From contig NC_080172.1 in the NCBI RefSeq assembly GCF_950295315.1, forward strand, positions 118,086,724 to 118,150,723: a stretch of 64,000 nt of DNA, given 5' to 3'. The position numbers and the translations under genes were made by a program. Every line of letters begins with the position of its first letter. Position 1 is the first letter of the stretch. The DNA comes from Erinaceus europaeus. Taxonomy: Eukaryota; Chordata; Mammalia; Eulipotyphla; Erinaceidae. The notes under the pieces are model-generated. The model searched no databases, was not told where the DNA came from, and saw only the letters and a program-made list of their open reading frames with translations. This document shows positions 45,926-56,999 of the stretch, piece after piece.

Positions 45926-46489
45926 ATCTTTCTCCCTCAGTCTGCCTGCCTCAAGTTGAGGGAGCAGCTCACTTTATTGCAAAACGTCCTGTTCTGTAGT
46001 TTGCTTATTTCCACATCTATCTCCATGCCAGAACAGCTTAATGAGGCAGGCAGGCAGGCTGAGGGAATGGAGTTGACTAGGCGGGAGGAAGAGGGCAGGG
46101 AGGCCCCAGAGGTCGGCCAGCAAGAGCAGCCACAGGACACAGAGCAGAGCAGCTGGAGGAGCCACGCAGAGAAGCACAGGCGCTCTCCTCACGCCTCTGG
46201 CCCCACCACGGAGGGCCACCTGGAGGAGGTGACGAACGGGAGGGGAGACTATGCACGTTTGCGCGTGCATGCGTGTGCACGGACAGGCACGGCCACAGCA
46301 AGAGCACAGACCTGCTCGCTGTTCACTCCTCACACAGCGCCCCTGCCCTGAGCTGAGTGTCCTGACACAGACTCGTTTAGAGCAAGGAGCAGAGACCAGC
46401 CCGCCGGGCCTCAGACTGCAGCCAGCACCGCCACACCCTTTGTCTTTCTCACCCTGATGGCCGCACTGAACCTTGTGCCCTACTGCAGC
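45926..46489. other. Unique intron 1 sequence next to the L1 break
   Basis: GGCAGGCAGGCAGG lies at about 46,045-46,058. No exon recognised. Confidence 0.5.
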
Positions 46490-46695
46490 ACCGTGTCCGG
46501 CCCTGTCCCACTGTCTGTCTCTCCGGGGTCCGGCCCCTGTTCCACTGTCCGTCTCTCCGGGGTCCGGCCTCCTGTCCCACTGTCCGTCTCTCCGGGGTCG
46601 TCACACTCTGGCCCCCTGTCCCACTGTCTGTCTCTCTGGTGTCTGGCCTCCAGTCCACTGTCCGCCTCTCCGGGGTCGTCACACTCCGGCCCTTC
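46490..46695. repeat. Pyrimidine/CG minisatellite
   Basis: Five units of about 36-47 bp share CCCACTGTCNGTCTCTCCGG. Two units carry an extra GGTCGTCACACTC segment. It gives Pro/Ser/Val-rich frames on one strand only by composition. Confidence 0.9.
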
Positions 46696-47910
46696 CCCAC
46701 GCTCCGCAGTCAGGCAGAGCCGTATCCACAGGCACGGAAAGGGGTGTCCCTGCGGCGGTCCACATGTGCTCGGAAAACGAGAATGGAAGCAAGCCAGAGC
46801 ACCATCTCGGCACGCGTGACGCCGGGCGCTGAGTCCGACACCTTAGCCGCCGCCCAGTGGGACCCTCGGCCGCGTGTCCACCGAGTTCTCTCGGGGTACT
46901 AAGTACTCTAGGTACTAAGCTTTCTGATGGGTCAAAGCACTGCCACGAGGAAAAGCAGAGTCTCACACACATCACAAAGATGATGCGTACGAGACCAGTG
47001 TTCTGGTGAGACTACATTTATGTGGGAAAAGTAAGACATCTCGGTCAACGGTGCAGAATTCAGGCCCTGGGGTTTTAAGCTCAGGATCCGAGCCCGCTGC
47101 TGCTTCCACAGTGGCATTTAAGTCACAGTCCTGTGTGGGTGGCACAATGCCACATGCAGCGCAAGCTAAGGACAAAGTGTTCAGTGCAGGGAATGGGGAC
47201 CTTGCTTCCACCCCGTCACGCCCTTCACCAGGCCAAGCAGAGTGATCGACGTGGCGGGGCCGCTGCCTCAGTGTCCCGGGCACAAGGTCTGGCTCTTCCA
47301 CGTACTGGCCATCTGGACAAATTCTGAAGACTGGGGACAGTGCACGTGGCATTCCGCGCGGAGTGACAGACACAACTGGCGTGCTCACCGCTACTCCCCC
47401 CGGGGCTGCTGGCTGCTTCGGATGCTTTGCGACCTGTGCGTCCAACACCTGAAATCATCTCCTCTTTCCCCAGAGATGGAAGAATTCGGCTTTGGAACAG
47501 TGGAAAAGACTCCACCAGTTGGTGCTCGCCTCACAAGGGGTCTGGAGGAACAGCAAAGCTCACACAGCGGCCTGAGCTCACCACAGAGGCCCACACCTCA
47601 CACCTACATCCTGCCAGTTAGTCAGACGCGGGGAGGGGCCTTCCTGGAGGACCACGGTTCTTATCTGTTACCTCAAGAAATGCTTCCTCAACAACCACTA
47701 TGTCCCAAGCAGAGACGGTGGCATCAGTTTGAACGGGACCCAGAGGCGACCCCAGGCAGCTCACCACCCGCACCCAGCAAGTCTCAACCCTCTGCCCGGT
47801 AACACACGAAGAGCCAGAAAGGCCTGTCGTGTGGTGGGCAAAAGGACAGGGGACTTCTAGCTGGACCTCTGGAGGAAACCATTTAAAGAAACATGAAGAA
47901 ACCAGAGTGG
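46696..47910. other. Unique intron 1 sequence
   Basis: About 1.2 kb without recognised repeat. A 186-codon frame at 47,242-47,802 has no recognised domain and no splice context. Not called a gene. Confidence 0.45.
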
Positions 47911-48042
47911 CTGGGCTGGGGAGACGGCATAGCGGTTCTGCAGAGAACTTCATGCCTGAGGCTCCAGAGTCCCAGGTTAAAGTCCCCACACCACTGTGAG
48001 CTAGAATTTAAGAAACAATAATGAGTAAATGAATAAGAAAGC
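47911..48042 (+). repeat. SINE-D
   Basis: GGGGAGACGGCATAGCGGTT, GAGGCTCCAGAGTCCCAGG, AGTCCCCACACCACTGTGAG, ending GAGTAAATGAATAAG. Confidence 0.88.
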
Positions 48043-48641
48043 AGAGTGGCAGCAAGTGTGCAGGCGCAGCACCTCGTGCCAACAAAAAGAGGGGAGGCTG
48101 ACACGCTGCCTTGCTGCTCCGAGGACGCGAGCTGCCACCCACAGCCCCGGGCCTTGGGCTGTCTGAGCACTGGGGCCTCTTTCTGTAGCTTTGCTTCCTG
48201 GACTGGACCAGTTGGCTTTCTTCTGGCTACAAGGTAAGCAGTCAGTGCGGGGGGTGAGCCGGCCCACTCACAGCAGCTGCCACCCCCCAAGGCCCCACTG
48301 GGTCAGAGTGCACCTGGACGGGCAGTGCTGAGGGGGCAAGGCTGGAAGGACAGACGCTACACAGGGGCCTCCAGAGTCTTAACCCTGACGCGAGGTTTTC
48401 AACGGCTATGGCAATGAGGCCACCTCTGATTTTTTTGTTTATTTTTGCAGATCTGGGGTTTCAAGCATGCACTGTTTCACTGCTCCTGGGCTGAGGTTAT
48501 CAGGGATGGGGGGAGGGGGGGCAGGGGCAGAGTGAGCCCAAAGCACCGGGCCTTCCCTCACTGCCACGGCACTGTGCTGTGCCAGGGGCTCCCACAGTTT
48601 CCGGCACACGGCAAGCACCCACCCCAGTCTGCGGTCTCCTA
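48043..48641. other. Unique intron 1 sequence
   Basis: No exon or repeat recognised. G run at 48,508-48,522. Confidence 0.5.
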
Positions 48642-48768
48642 ATCCAAGTGTGGTGTGGGCTTGCACGGTGGGCACGCAAGAGACTTTCACGAAAGGTCCC
48701 TGGTTCAATTTCCAGCAACACCGTGAGACAGAGCCGAGCAGTGAATAGGAAACAAACAAACAAACAAA
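48642..48768 (+). repeat. SINE-D-like with (CAAA)n tail
   Basis: GGTTCAATTTCCAGCAACAC, GACAGAGCCGAGCAGTG, then CAAA repeats. Confidence 0.7.
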
Positions 48769-49237
48769 GCCCCCTGCAACCCTGCGCGTTCATTCTTGCC
48801 ATGTTTAAGATGGGCACTGAATCATCCAAGAAAAGGGAGAGGCAGCTAGCTACCCAGCAGTCTGCTTGGCGCTGTGAAGCTGAAAAAGCACGGAGGGTCA
48901 TTTGTTAGAACCCTGGGCCAACAGCAGCTTCTCCCTGAATGGGAAATGGCGCCCCTGAACCCACCTCCCGCGTACACAGAGGGCTGGGCTGCAGGCCCGA
49001 GTTCAAAGGCCACCTGTGCCCCGTAACAGTGCTTGTCCCTGGGACCCTCAGACTTTGATTTCCACGCGTGCGGATGGAAGAGGAAGTAACTGGGGACGCG
49101 GAAAGACGGCCATGAGACAGTGGTCGTGTGATAAACCCTCCTGGCAAAGCGCAGGGGTCTCGGCTCAAGCGCAGGGGTCAGCTGGCCCCTGGCAGCTGGA
49201 GAAGAGAGGCCCTCTCCTCACCGTGACCATCACACCT
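48769..49237. other. Unique intron 1 sequence
   Basis: No exon or repeat recognised. Confidence 0.5.
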
Positions 49238-49405
49238 TTCGTTGTTTCTTCATTATCTAACAGATACAGAGAAGAAACTGAGAGGGGAAGGAGACACCCG
49301 CAGCCCTGCTTCACCACTTGTGAAGCTTTCCCGCTGCAGGTGGGGGCCGGGGGCTTGAACCCAGGGCCCCTGCGCACCGTGATGTGTGTGCCGCCGCCCG
49401 GCCCC
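49238..49405 (-). repeat. SINE-B
   Basis: TAACAGATACAGAGAAGAAA, body, GGGGGCTTGAACCCAGGGCC, head ending GTGCCGCCGCCCGGCCCC. Confidence 0.9.
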
Positions 49406-50152
49406 ATCGCTCCTGCTCTCTGGATCTCAGAATCCCATGACACGGTCTGCAGCTTCGACTCTGTTCTCTTTGCGGAACAAATGAAGCGTGGCCTATGGAT
49501 GCCGGCTGCCAGGCCCACGGTCGGCGCCAACTCGAGCGCTCCTGCTCAGTGCCCTCCGCCGCCCTGTGCAGAGGGGCCGTGTCCGCCGGCTTCAAGCTCC
49601 CACAGGCCCTGAGCAGAGCCGGGAGCCGCCTCCCACCAGGCTGTCCCAGGGGCCTTTCCACAGCTCGTGCCCCGGCGCTCAGCACGCGCCAGTGAGACCC
49701 CGCAGCTCAGACACTCACGCGAACCATCAAAACGTGTGTCCTCACCGTCTGCAGAGGCAGAGTGAAGGGAGCTGCCCGAGACTGCAGCCCTGGACCCGGC
49801 GCCAAGCAATCTGGCTCCAGGACCTGCCTTCCACTGGCCCGGGACTCTGAAGGTCAGGACCACCGGGATCCTTCAGGAATCCCAGAGCCTGAGGCCAGGT
49901 GCTCAGCTCCCCACTCCTGAGCCAGCGGTGAATGTCAGTGCAGTTAGGGTGACTGTCCCCACTGAGCCCTGATGCCATCACCAGCTCCCCGGGTCTAGGA
50001 CCAGGGATGACCTGGACAGCCAACATGTCTCCGAAGCAGGCCTGAGCGGCATCTGCTCCTGTCACCCTACCTGAAGCGACACTGTTCTCCATGAAAAGCC
50101 AGGTGGGCTGAACTCAGGTCCAAACACTGGCCACTGCTACAATGTCAGGTGC
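49406..50152. other. Unique intron 1 sequence
   Basis: No exon or repeat recognised. Confidence 0.5.
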
Positions 50153-50424
50153 AAGGGAGTCGGGCCATAGTGCAGCGGGTTAAGTGCAGGTGGCGTGAAA
50201 CGCAAGGACCAGCGGAACGATCCCGGTTCGAGCCCCTGGCTCCCCACCTGCAGGGGGGTTGCTTCACAGGCAGTGAAGCAGGTCTGCAGGTGTCTATCTT
50301 TCTCTCCCCTTCTGTCTTCCCCTCCTCTCTCCATTTCTGTCTCAACCAACAACAATGACATCAGTAACAACAATTACTACACTAAAAAGACAAGACCAAC
50401 AAAAAAAATAAATAACTATTTAAA
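50153..50424 (+). repeat. SINE-A
   Basis: Head GGCCATAGTGCAGCGGGTTA, body, and a tail with a small deletion (CTGTCTCAACCAACAACAAT). Confidence 0.93.
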
Positions 50425-50449
50425 ACACAGAAAGCCAGGTGCATAGCGT

Positions 50450-50753
50450 GACCATGTGCTCTAGGGTCCAGCCTGTCTCATATGTGCATGAAATGTCGAC
50501 CAGAAGAGCAGCATGGCGTGGGGTTCTGCCTACGGGGGAGCGGCTTCCTCTAAGCACCCACAGAACCCCAACCCCCCCCTCCCCAGAGCCCTGCCCCACT
50601 AGGGACAGACAGACACAGGCTGGGGGTGTGGATCCACCTGCCAACACCCATGTCCAGCGGAGAAGCAATGACAGAAGCCAGAACTCCCACCTGCTGCTCC
50701 CCATAAAGAATTTGGTCCATCCTCCCAGAGGAATAAAGAACAGGGAAGCTTCC
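50450..50753 (+). mobile_element. Retroposon R copy 3, 5' segment
   Basis: AGCCCTGCCCCACTAGGGAC, CACCCATGTCCAGCGGAGAA and CATCCTCCCAGAGGAATAAA align with R copies 2 and 4. A SINE then interrupts at 50,754, and the 3' end resumes at 50,987. Confidence 0.8.
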
Positions 50754-50986
50754 AGTGCCAAGCAGAGGTGCACCCAGCTAAGTGCACAGAGTATGGGGCA
50801 CAAGGACCCTGGTTCGAACCCCCAGTTCCCCACCTACAGGGAGGTCGCTTCTGAAGTCGCCAAGCAGGTCTGCAGTTACCTAGCTTCCTCTCAATTTCTC
50901 TCTGTTTTATCCAAGAAGACGGGGGAAATGGCCTCCAAGAGCAGTGGATCCGTAGTGCCGGAACCAAACCCAGTGATAACCCTGGA
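50754..50986 (+). repeat. SINE-A long form inserted in retroposon R
   Basis: Head GTGCACCCAGCTAAGTGCAC, GGTTCGAACCCCCAGTTCCC, short body, then the 3' module from GGCCTCCAAGAG to CCTGGA. Confidence 0.85.
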
Positions 50987-51048
50987 GTTGTACCTCTTAC
51001 CTTACAATCCTGTTAACCACCATTAAATCACTAATAAAAAATGAAAAC
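50987..51048 (+). mobile_element. Retroposon R copy 3, 3' end after the SINE
   Basis: GTTGTACCTCTTACCTTACA to TCACTAATAAAAAATG matches the ends of R copies 1 and 2. Confidence 0.75.
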
Positions 51049-52059
51049 CTAACACAGCACATCGCGAACAGCAGTGTAGTTCTTTTACATAACTATGTTT
51101 TTAACAAGTTCATCTGACCAGTCATTAAGCACTCATACAGCAAAGTGACGGGGGGAAGGTCACTAGAAGTAGGAAGAGTGGCACCTATCACCCAGAAACC
51201 AGGACTCAGTTTCCCCCATCTGTCTGGCGAGGAACGTGAGGCCGGCTGGTCCCACAGGGCCGCTCCGGGTACTGAGGAAGCTCCCTGCTGTTAGTCACTC
51301 CTCAGCTCTCCCCACAGCCCCCTCAGCAGACCGGGCATCTTGGGCGTTTGCGTGCTGAGGGCCCAGCGCCGTGCAGCTGGACACATCTGGGCACCGGCAC
51401 ACAGAACGGCTGAGTGACGGACTCACTGTTCACGGGGGATGGACGCTGGCTTTGCAGACACCACTACCCGGGAGTTATGCTGGACTCAGAAATAGCTGTC
51501 AAGTCGAGGCTAAACCGTCCTGTCAGAAACAGAAAGGAAGGGGGAGGCTCTGGGCGACAGATGTGCCCCCCTCGGCCCCAAAGGCAACGGATCACAGCAC
51601 CTCACTCAGTCTTCCTCTCTGTCCCGACCATCCCTCCCTCTGTCTCTCCTTTCTGTTCCACGCCGACAGCTGCGCCGTGGCTGGAGCCTGGATGCCGCCA
51701 GACGGACGGACGCCGGTGGTGGAGGCTCTCTCATCCCTCTCACCTCCCAGGCCCTTTGGACCGCCCTGTCAATACTGGAACTGGCACAAACTCCCTGGCT
51801 CAGCAACTCTGCCGCTCCACGACTGTCCCCACGACTCCCCCAAGCTCACGACTCCGCCTGGCCCCGGCCCGGGGTCAGGTCACAGTGGGCCGTCGGGGTC
51901 TGCTGGGCCGCGAGCAGGCGGCGGGATGGGAGCCCGTCTTCTCTGTTGCTTCCTCTCTCTTGCTGTCCTCTGTGGCCTCGTTCTGCTTCCCTCTCGACAG
52001 CAGGAGACACGGGCTTATGACTTCTCTACTCTTTGCCTTGTGGTGTGCAGAACATTTTA
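51049..52059. other. Unique intron 1 sequence with the longest non-repeat open frames
   Basis: Two overlapping plus-strand frames (51,371-52,102 and 51,414-52,082) stay open for more than 220 codons. They are Pro/Ser/Leu-rich, run into a SINE, and show no known domain. I do not call a gene. Confidence 0.45.
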
Positions 52060-52340
52060 CTCCCCACCGGGGCTATCGCTGAGGCTCAGGCCAGCACTAT
52101 GAATCCACCTCTTCCTCCCTGGCCATTTTTCCTATTTATTTATTTATTTATTTACATTTGACAGGATAGAAAGAAATTGAGAAGGGAGGGCAGATAGAGA
52201 GGAAGAGAGAAAGACAGACACCTGCAGACCTGCTTCACTTGTCACGAAGCGGCCCCCCCTGCAGGTGGGGAGCCGGGGCTTGAACCCAGATCCTTGCACA
52301 TGTGTGCCTTTAACCAGGTGTGCTAGCACCCAGCCACCCC
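52060..52340 (-). repeat. Mosaic SINE: 3' module plus SINE body
   Basis: Module remnant (GGGGCTATCGCTGAGGCTCA to CCATTTTTCC), an ATTT microsatellite, then AGGATAGAAAGAAATTGAGA and body. The head ends GTGTGCTAGCACCCAGCC. Confidence 0.85.
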
Positions 52341-52343
52341 AAG

Positions 52344-52702
52344 TTTTTTTTTTTTTTCCCTCCAGGGTTATTGCTGGGCTCGGTGCCTGCACCATGAATC
52401 CACCGCTCCTGGAGGCCATTTTTCCCCCTTTTTGTTGCCCTAGTTGTTGCTGCAGCCTCGTTGCGGTTATTATTGCCATTGTTGACGTTGCTTTGTTGTT
52501 GGCTAGGACAGAGAGAAATGGAGAGAGGAGGGGAAGACAGAGAGAGAGGAGAGAGAAAGACAGACACCTGCAGACCTGCTTCACCGCCTGTGAAGCGACT
52601 CCCCTGCAGGTGGGGAGCCGGGGGCTCGAACCGGGATCCTTACGCCGGTCCTTGCGCTTTGCGCCACCTGCGCTTAACCCACTGCGCCACCGCCTGTCCC
52701 CC
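52344..52702 (-). repeat. SINE-A long form, full length, little diverged
   Basis: T run, complete complemented module, tail, body and head ending CACTGCGCCACCGCCTGTCC. It stands back to back with the preceding mosaic SINE. Confidence 0.96.
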
Positions 52703-52714
52703 AAGTTTTTTTTT

Positions 52715-52880
52715 AATCCTACCACTTACAGCGTGCCCGGCACCGGGTAAGGACACTGTAAGGTTTATCTCGTTTCTCTTCTTTATTTCTAGAAAATGTC
52801 ACTCCCCCGCTGCAGCTCAAGAAGCGGCCGAGGAAGGTGAGGACCCTTGCTTAAGGTCACGTCCTCGAGGCAGAGGCTGG
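52715..52880 (+). repeat. Possible MIR-type ancient repeat
   Basis: CACTTACAGCGTGCCCGGCA and CTTGCTTAAGGTCACGTCC fit the two ends of the MIR core. Confidence 0.45.
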
Positions 52881-53369
52881 GCCTCACGCACACCCGTCCA
52901 GTCGAGGCCCGCGTCCCCACGAGCAGGCGGCAGACGAAGGCAGCCACCTCTCCTGGTCCCCACCGGCCACGCAGAGCCCGTGGCACGCCTACCGCCATCT
53001 AGGCTGCCAGCGCCAGGGGCACAGCAGTTCGTGGGCTCAGACGCCGCGTCCCCAACACCACAAGGTCCGTAAGGGGCCGACTCCAGAGGCACAGACAGAC
53101 ATCTGGGCATGACGTGCAGTTTCAGACGCCCGGCGCCTTCTGTGGCGAGTCAGTCTCGGGCGCGTTAGGGAAAGTCTCCCTCCAAGGCGCCGGCCAGAGC
53201 CGCCGGCTTCAGACCAGCTTCCAGCAGGCAGGCGCTGCGAGTGGGGGCAGGAGCCCTGCAGTCGGGAGCCCAGCTCCTTCCTCTGCTTTGGGGCTGCGGA
53301 GACACTGCCCACAGTCACCCCTCTGAACGCCAGCTCTAAATGGTGACAGCAGGGGTTAGTTTTATGTGA
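52881..53369. other. CpG-enriched unique intron 1 sequence
   Basis: Many CpGs between about 52,860 and 53,290 and no young repeat. No exon recognised. A possible regulatory segment about 6 kb into intron 1. Confidence 0.4.
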
Positions 53370-53460
53370 CTCTCTGCCAGGTGCTGCGCGAATCTCTGGC
53401 CACTATCACCTCCCTCAACCCTCAGCCTTACAAGGAAGAACTGTTCTTATCCCAAGGCAC
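53370..53460 (+). repeat. MIR-type ancient repeat
   Basis: GCCAGGTGCTGCGCGAATCT followed by CACCTCCCTCAACCCTCAGC and TGTTCTTATCCCA matches the MIR order. Confidence 0.55.
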
Positions 53461-53527
53461 ATTCTAACTAAGAAGAAGTTCTAACTTCTTATTCTGTGCA
53501 GTCGCACTGCTAAGACCGAATCTTTTT

Positions 53528-53660
53528 TAAGGTTTATTCGCGAGAGGGAGGGAGGAGCCGGGACACTACTCAGATCTGGCGTGATACGCATACGTGATGG
53601 TGCCAGAGCGAAGCCGGGGGCTTTGGGGCCTCAGGCAGGCAGCTCTGGGGGCTGTGGCTG
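53528..53660 (-). repeat. SINE-C-like, degraded
   Basis: GGTTTATTCGCGAGAGGGAG, ATACGTGATGGTGCCAGAGC and GGGGGCTTTGGGGCCTCAGG suggest a reversed old SINE. Confidence 0.4.
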
Positions 53661-53996
53661 CACCCACACCCCGAGGTTCACTGGGGTGAGGGGATGCTGG
53701 GAGCAGGACGCAAAAGGCTGGCACTCCTACAGGACCCGTGGGTGGGTGCACCTCCTTGCACTGAACTAACCTACAAAACCCCAGTCTGGGAACGGCGCTG
53801 CTGCAGCTAGTTCCAGCACAGACGCGGCACAAACTGCATCCTTGGGGCCTTCAAACCCATTTCACCGGCGGGTTCTGCAGCAAGAAGTGGGCCGGGAGCC
53901 CACACCGCACGCCCTCCTGCTGCTTTCTGAGAACTGGGTACACGGCAACAAAGGCCCGGCTGTGAAAGGGGCCTGGAGATAAAAACCTATGTCACG

Positions 53997-54160
53997 CGGT
54001 CCGGGAGGTGGTGCAGTGGCTAAAGCATTGGACTCTCAACCATGAGGTCCCAAGTTCAATCCCGGCAGCACGTGTACCAGAGTGATGTCTGGCTCTTTCT
54101 CTCTCTCCTCCTGTCATTCTCATGAATGAGTAAATAAATTCTAAAAACAAACTAACAAAA
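53997..54160 (+). repeat. SINE-C, full length
   Basis: GGAGGTGGTGCAGTGGCTAA, AAGTTCAATCCCGGCAGCAC, CCAGAGTGATGTCTGGC, tail GAATGAGTAAATAAATTC. Weak flanking similarity (CCTATGTCAC / CCTGTGTCGC). Confidence 0.94.
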
Positions 54161-55265
54161 AAACCCTGTGTCGCTTCTGGCATCACAGCCGTCCTCGACC
54201 GCTGGCAGCCGGCCAGGTGAGAAGGGCAGGATGCCGGTGCCTTGGTCACACTCCTTCCTGGGTGAGAACTTCTGGTCTGCGAAGGAAGAGGCTGTGTGTA
54301 CAGCCTGGTTCACATCCGTGGTGACGGCAGATGAGAGACAGGTGTGAATCCTGGCGCAGAAGCTGTTTTTAGGTCTCTCCAGACATCGTAAGATGTGCTT
54401 GCTGGCACATCAAGCAGAGCTTGCCCGCCTTAGACTCAAGGGAAAAATGCCATCTGATGACCACCTCTCCCCACCCTGGCACCTGCCCGGCCGCCGTCTC
54501 CCTGGAGGTGCTGGCAGCCATCCGCCCTCTCCTCTCCCCGCAGTGTGAAGGAAGTGTGGGACTTGCACGCTGGTAGCAGGAGTGCCAGCTCATCGCTTCC
54601 TTAATCTCGAATTATCTATAGCTGGCTACTTATTAAAAAAAAGTGAGTTGGGTTGGAAATGGACAGGCTGTCTCTGCATGTCTGCGTGGGGACTCAGTCG
54701 AGCTAGGTACACTGTGTCTGTCACCCGCTGACAGCAGCACTGTCTGGGAACTGGAGAGACAGCTCACGGGGGCTGGGCTCCCCTGCCTTCCACTGCTACG
54801 ACCCCATCGTGCCAGCGCCAGAAATCCAACGCCTAAATGAGAATAAAGTTCCGAAATTAGAACGAGAGCTGTGTAAGGAAAAGTGCTTTGAAACTATAAA
54901 ACACGGTCAAGACAAGATTGTCACCTGCTATGGGAATGCAACTAAGTTCCATTTGCCTATGTACCCTTTGTACTGCGACAAAACAGAGCGCCTCCTCCAA
55001 AGTCCAGGGCATCCCACGTGCTCTATTTCTCCCCACCGACAGGAGACCCACCTTGTCTAGCAGCAAACTAGTGAAAATCACAACACTAGTCTCAATTCAC
55101 TCACCTGTGGTGTCACCCAGCACCACTCCTTTCCTAGTCCACAGAAAGAGCCACTAGCCCAGAGAGATCTCACTCACCACTCCTTTCCTAGTGCAAATGT
55201 CTACACTGGTTTATAAATCATGAATGATTTGATGATGACACTGAGAAATTACAGACCAGAGAGCA
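54161..55265. other. Unique intron 1 sequence
   Basis: No known repeat. 54,809-55,060 is AT-richer and open for 83 codons with no recognised domain. A CACCACTCCTTTCCTAGT motif occurs twice (about 55,121 and 55,175), a short local duplication. Confidence 0.45.
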
Positions 55266-55445
55266 GCGGCCAGCCCGGGATGCACCTGGTTAAGCACACA
55301 TTATCCTGAGAACAAGGACCCAGGTCCAAGTCCCTGGTCCCCACCTGCAGGGGAAAGCTTCTTGGGTCGTCTCTGACTCTCCTCTCTCATGTACCTCCTC
55401 TCAATGTCTCTGTGCCTCTATCCAATAGTAAGTTGATACGTATCA
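55266..55445 (+). repeat. SINE-B
   Basis: GATGCACCTGGTTAAGCACA, CAAGTCCCTGGTCCCCACC, body, CTCTATCCAATAGTAAG end and GGA repeats. Confidence 0.9.
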
Positions 55446-55466
55446 GAGGAGGAGGAGGAGGAGGCT

Positions 55467-55580
55467 AGAGGGCTGGGGAGACTGCATAGTAGTTTTGCAA
55501 AAAAGTGTCATGGCTCAGGGACCAAAAGGCCCAGGTTCGATCTACAGCACCACCAGAAGCCAGAGCTGAGCAGTGTGTGT
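55467..55580 (+). repeat. SINE-D ending in a GT/GC microsatellite
   Basis: GGGGAGACTGCATAGTAGTT, CAGGTTCGATCTACAGCACC, GAGCTGAGCAGTG, then (GT)n and CACGCGCACGCGCACG to about 55,612. Confidence 0.9.
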
Positions 55581-55612
55581 GTGTGTATGTGTGTGCACGC
55601 GCACGCGCACGT

Positions 55613-55984
55613 GTGTCTCCTAGCTCAGAACTTTCACACCCAAGGCTCCCAGCTTCGTCCCCAGAGTTGCACGAATCAGAGTGGAACTCTGGTATCTTTC
55701 TCTTGTCCTCATGTGGAACTCCATCCTATGAAGTCAAAAAGACTAGGGCCTACTAAACACAAGTTACTGACCAAATAAGCATGAAGTCCAAGTGACTATG
55801 ACCGTGGACTTCAACTCCCGCCAGAAAAAGAGCAAAACCATTTCCTTCAGTGCCAGGTGCCGTTTTAGGCAGGAGAGGCTAAGCCAAGTCAAGAGCCGGA
55901 AGGCGCAACACAATGCAGCTCTGCTGGGGGCTGTGGTTACTCTACTGTCGTGGTTGTTTCCTTAATTGAGTCATATTTACTTTA
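55613..55984. other. Unique intron 1 sequence
   Basis: No exon or repeat recognised. Confidence 0.5.
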
Positions 55985-56103
55985 TTTACTTTTTCTTGGG
56001 GGGGAATACACCAGCACCCTGCTCAGCTCTGACTTATGGTGGTGCTGGGGATGGAACCTGAGCTCAGAGTCTCAGGCAGGAGAGCCTTTCGCAGAACCCT
56101 AGC
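55985..56103 (-). repeat. SINE-D
   Basis: CACCCTGCTCAGCTCTGACT, GGGATGGAACCTGAGCTCAG, CTTTCGCAGAACCCTAGC. Confidence 0.88.
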
Positions 56104-56105
56104 AT

Positions 56106-56246
56106 GTTTTTTTTCTTTTTTTAACCAGAGCATAGTTGCTCAGCTCCGGCCTATGGTCTATGGTGGTGGTGGGGATTGAACCTGGGACTTTGGAGCCTCA
56201 GGCACTAGTCCCTTTGCATAACAATTATGCTATCTACCCTCCTCAT
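56106..56246 (-). repeat. SINE-D, second copy in tandem
   Basis: AACCAGAGCATAGTTGCTCA, GGGATTGAACCTGGGACTTT, CAATTATGCTATCTACCC. Same orientation as its neighbour, separated only by the A-tail complement. Confidence 0.9.
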
Positions 56247-56999
56247 TTCCCTCCCCCCCCCCCAGCAGTATGAGCAGCCTGTGACAATAGGAATGCCCAA
56301 ATTTCCTCTTGCAAGGTGTGCGGCAACCCAGAGCCTCTGCTCCTCCCACTCAAATGGAGACATCGACTACCTTCTAGGACTGCAGGCATGAAGTGAGCTC
56401 ACAGAGATGAAGGGCCCAGCTCACATCAGCCCCTCCAAAGACGTTACCCCTTCCTTCCCACGCCCCCCATAGTCCGCTCAGACTCTTACAGCAAGACGCA
56501 ACACAGGCCTCTTGAGAAGTCTCCTTCTGGACCACAGTGGACATTTCCCCCCATCACACGGATAAAGCCAGGCGCCAAGAACCAACGGAAGACGCTCCTG
56601 CCTCCCCGTGTCCGGCCCAGGGCTGCCTCTGTCAGCACTGCTCTGGCCACTGGGGCTTTTGCCCCGAGCACATTCTTAAAAAGCACGTTTCCAGTGTGTT
56701 CTGCTGTTCCCACCTCGGACTGCCTTGGCAAGTCCTTCCCCGCCCCAGCCGGTGCAGTCAGCTCCCTGTCACAGCGACTGGGTAAGTCCAGGAGCTTTAA
56801 GATGGCCTTAGTCACTTCGTAAATCGATACACAGGAAGCTACAAACAATTAAAAAAACAAAAACAAAAAAAAAAAGAAGGGAAAGCTCCAGCAGCCTGGA
56901 TGGTCACCCGTTCAGCAAAGGACCCGGATCCTCAAAACCCTTCGGGGCCCAAGTGCACCTGCAAACACCTGCCGCCAGACTGGGGTGCGGGCGGAGGCC
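56247..56999. other. Unique intron 1 sequence flanking the CpG island
   Basis: An A-rich stretch at about 56,850-56,880 is the only simple sequence. No exon recognised. Confidence 0.5.

Noticed and set aside
44709..45959. 416-codon frame as a host gene
   Set aside because: It is L1 ORF2 C-terminal sequence with short non-L1 ends; it shares the CCHC cluster and 3' region with the other L1 copies.
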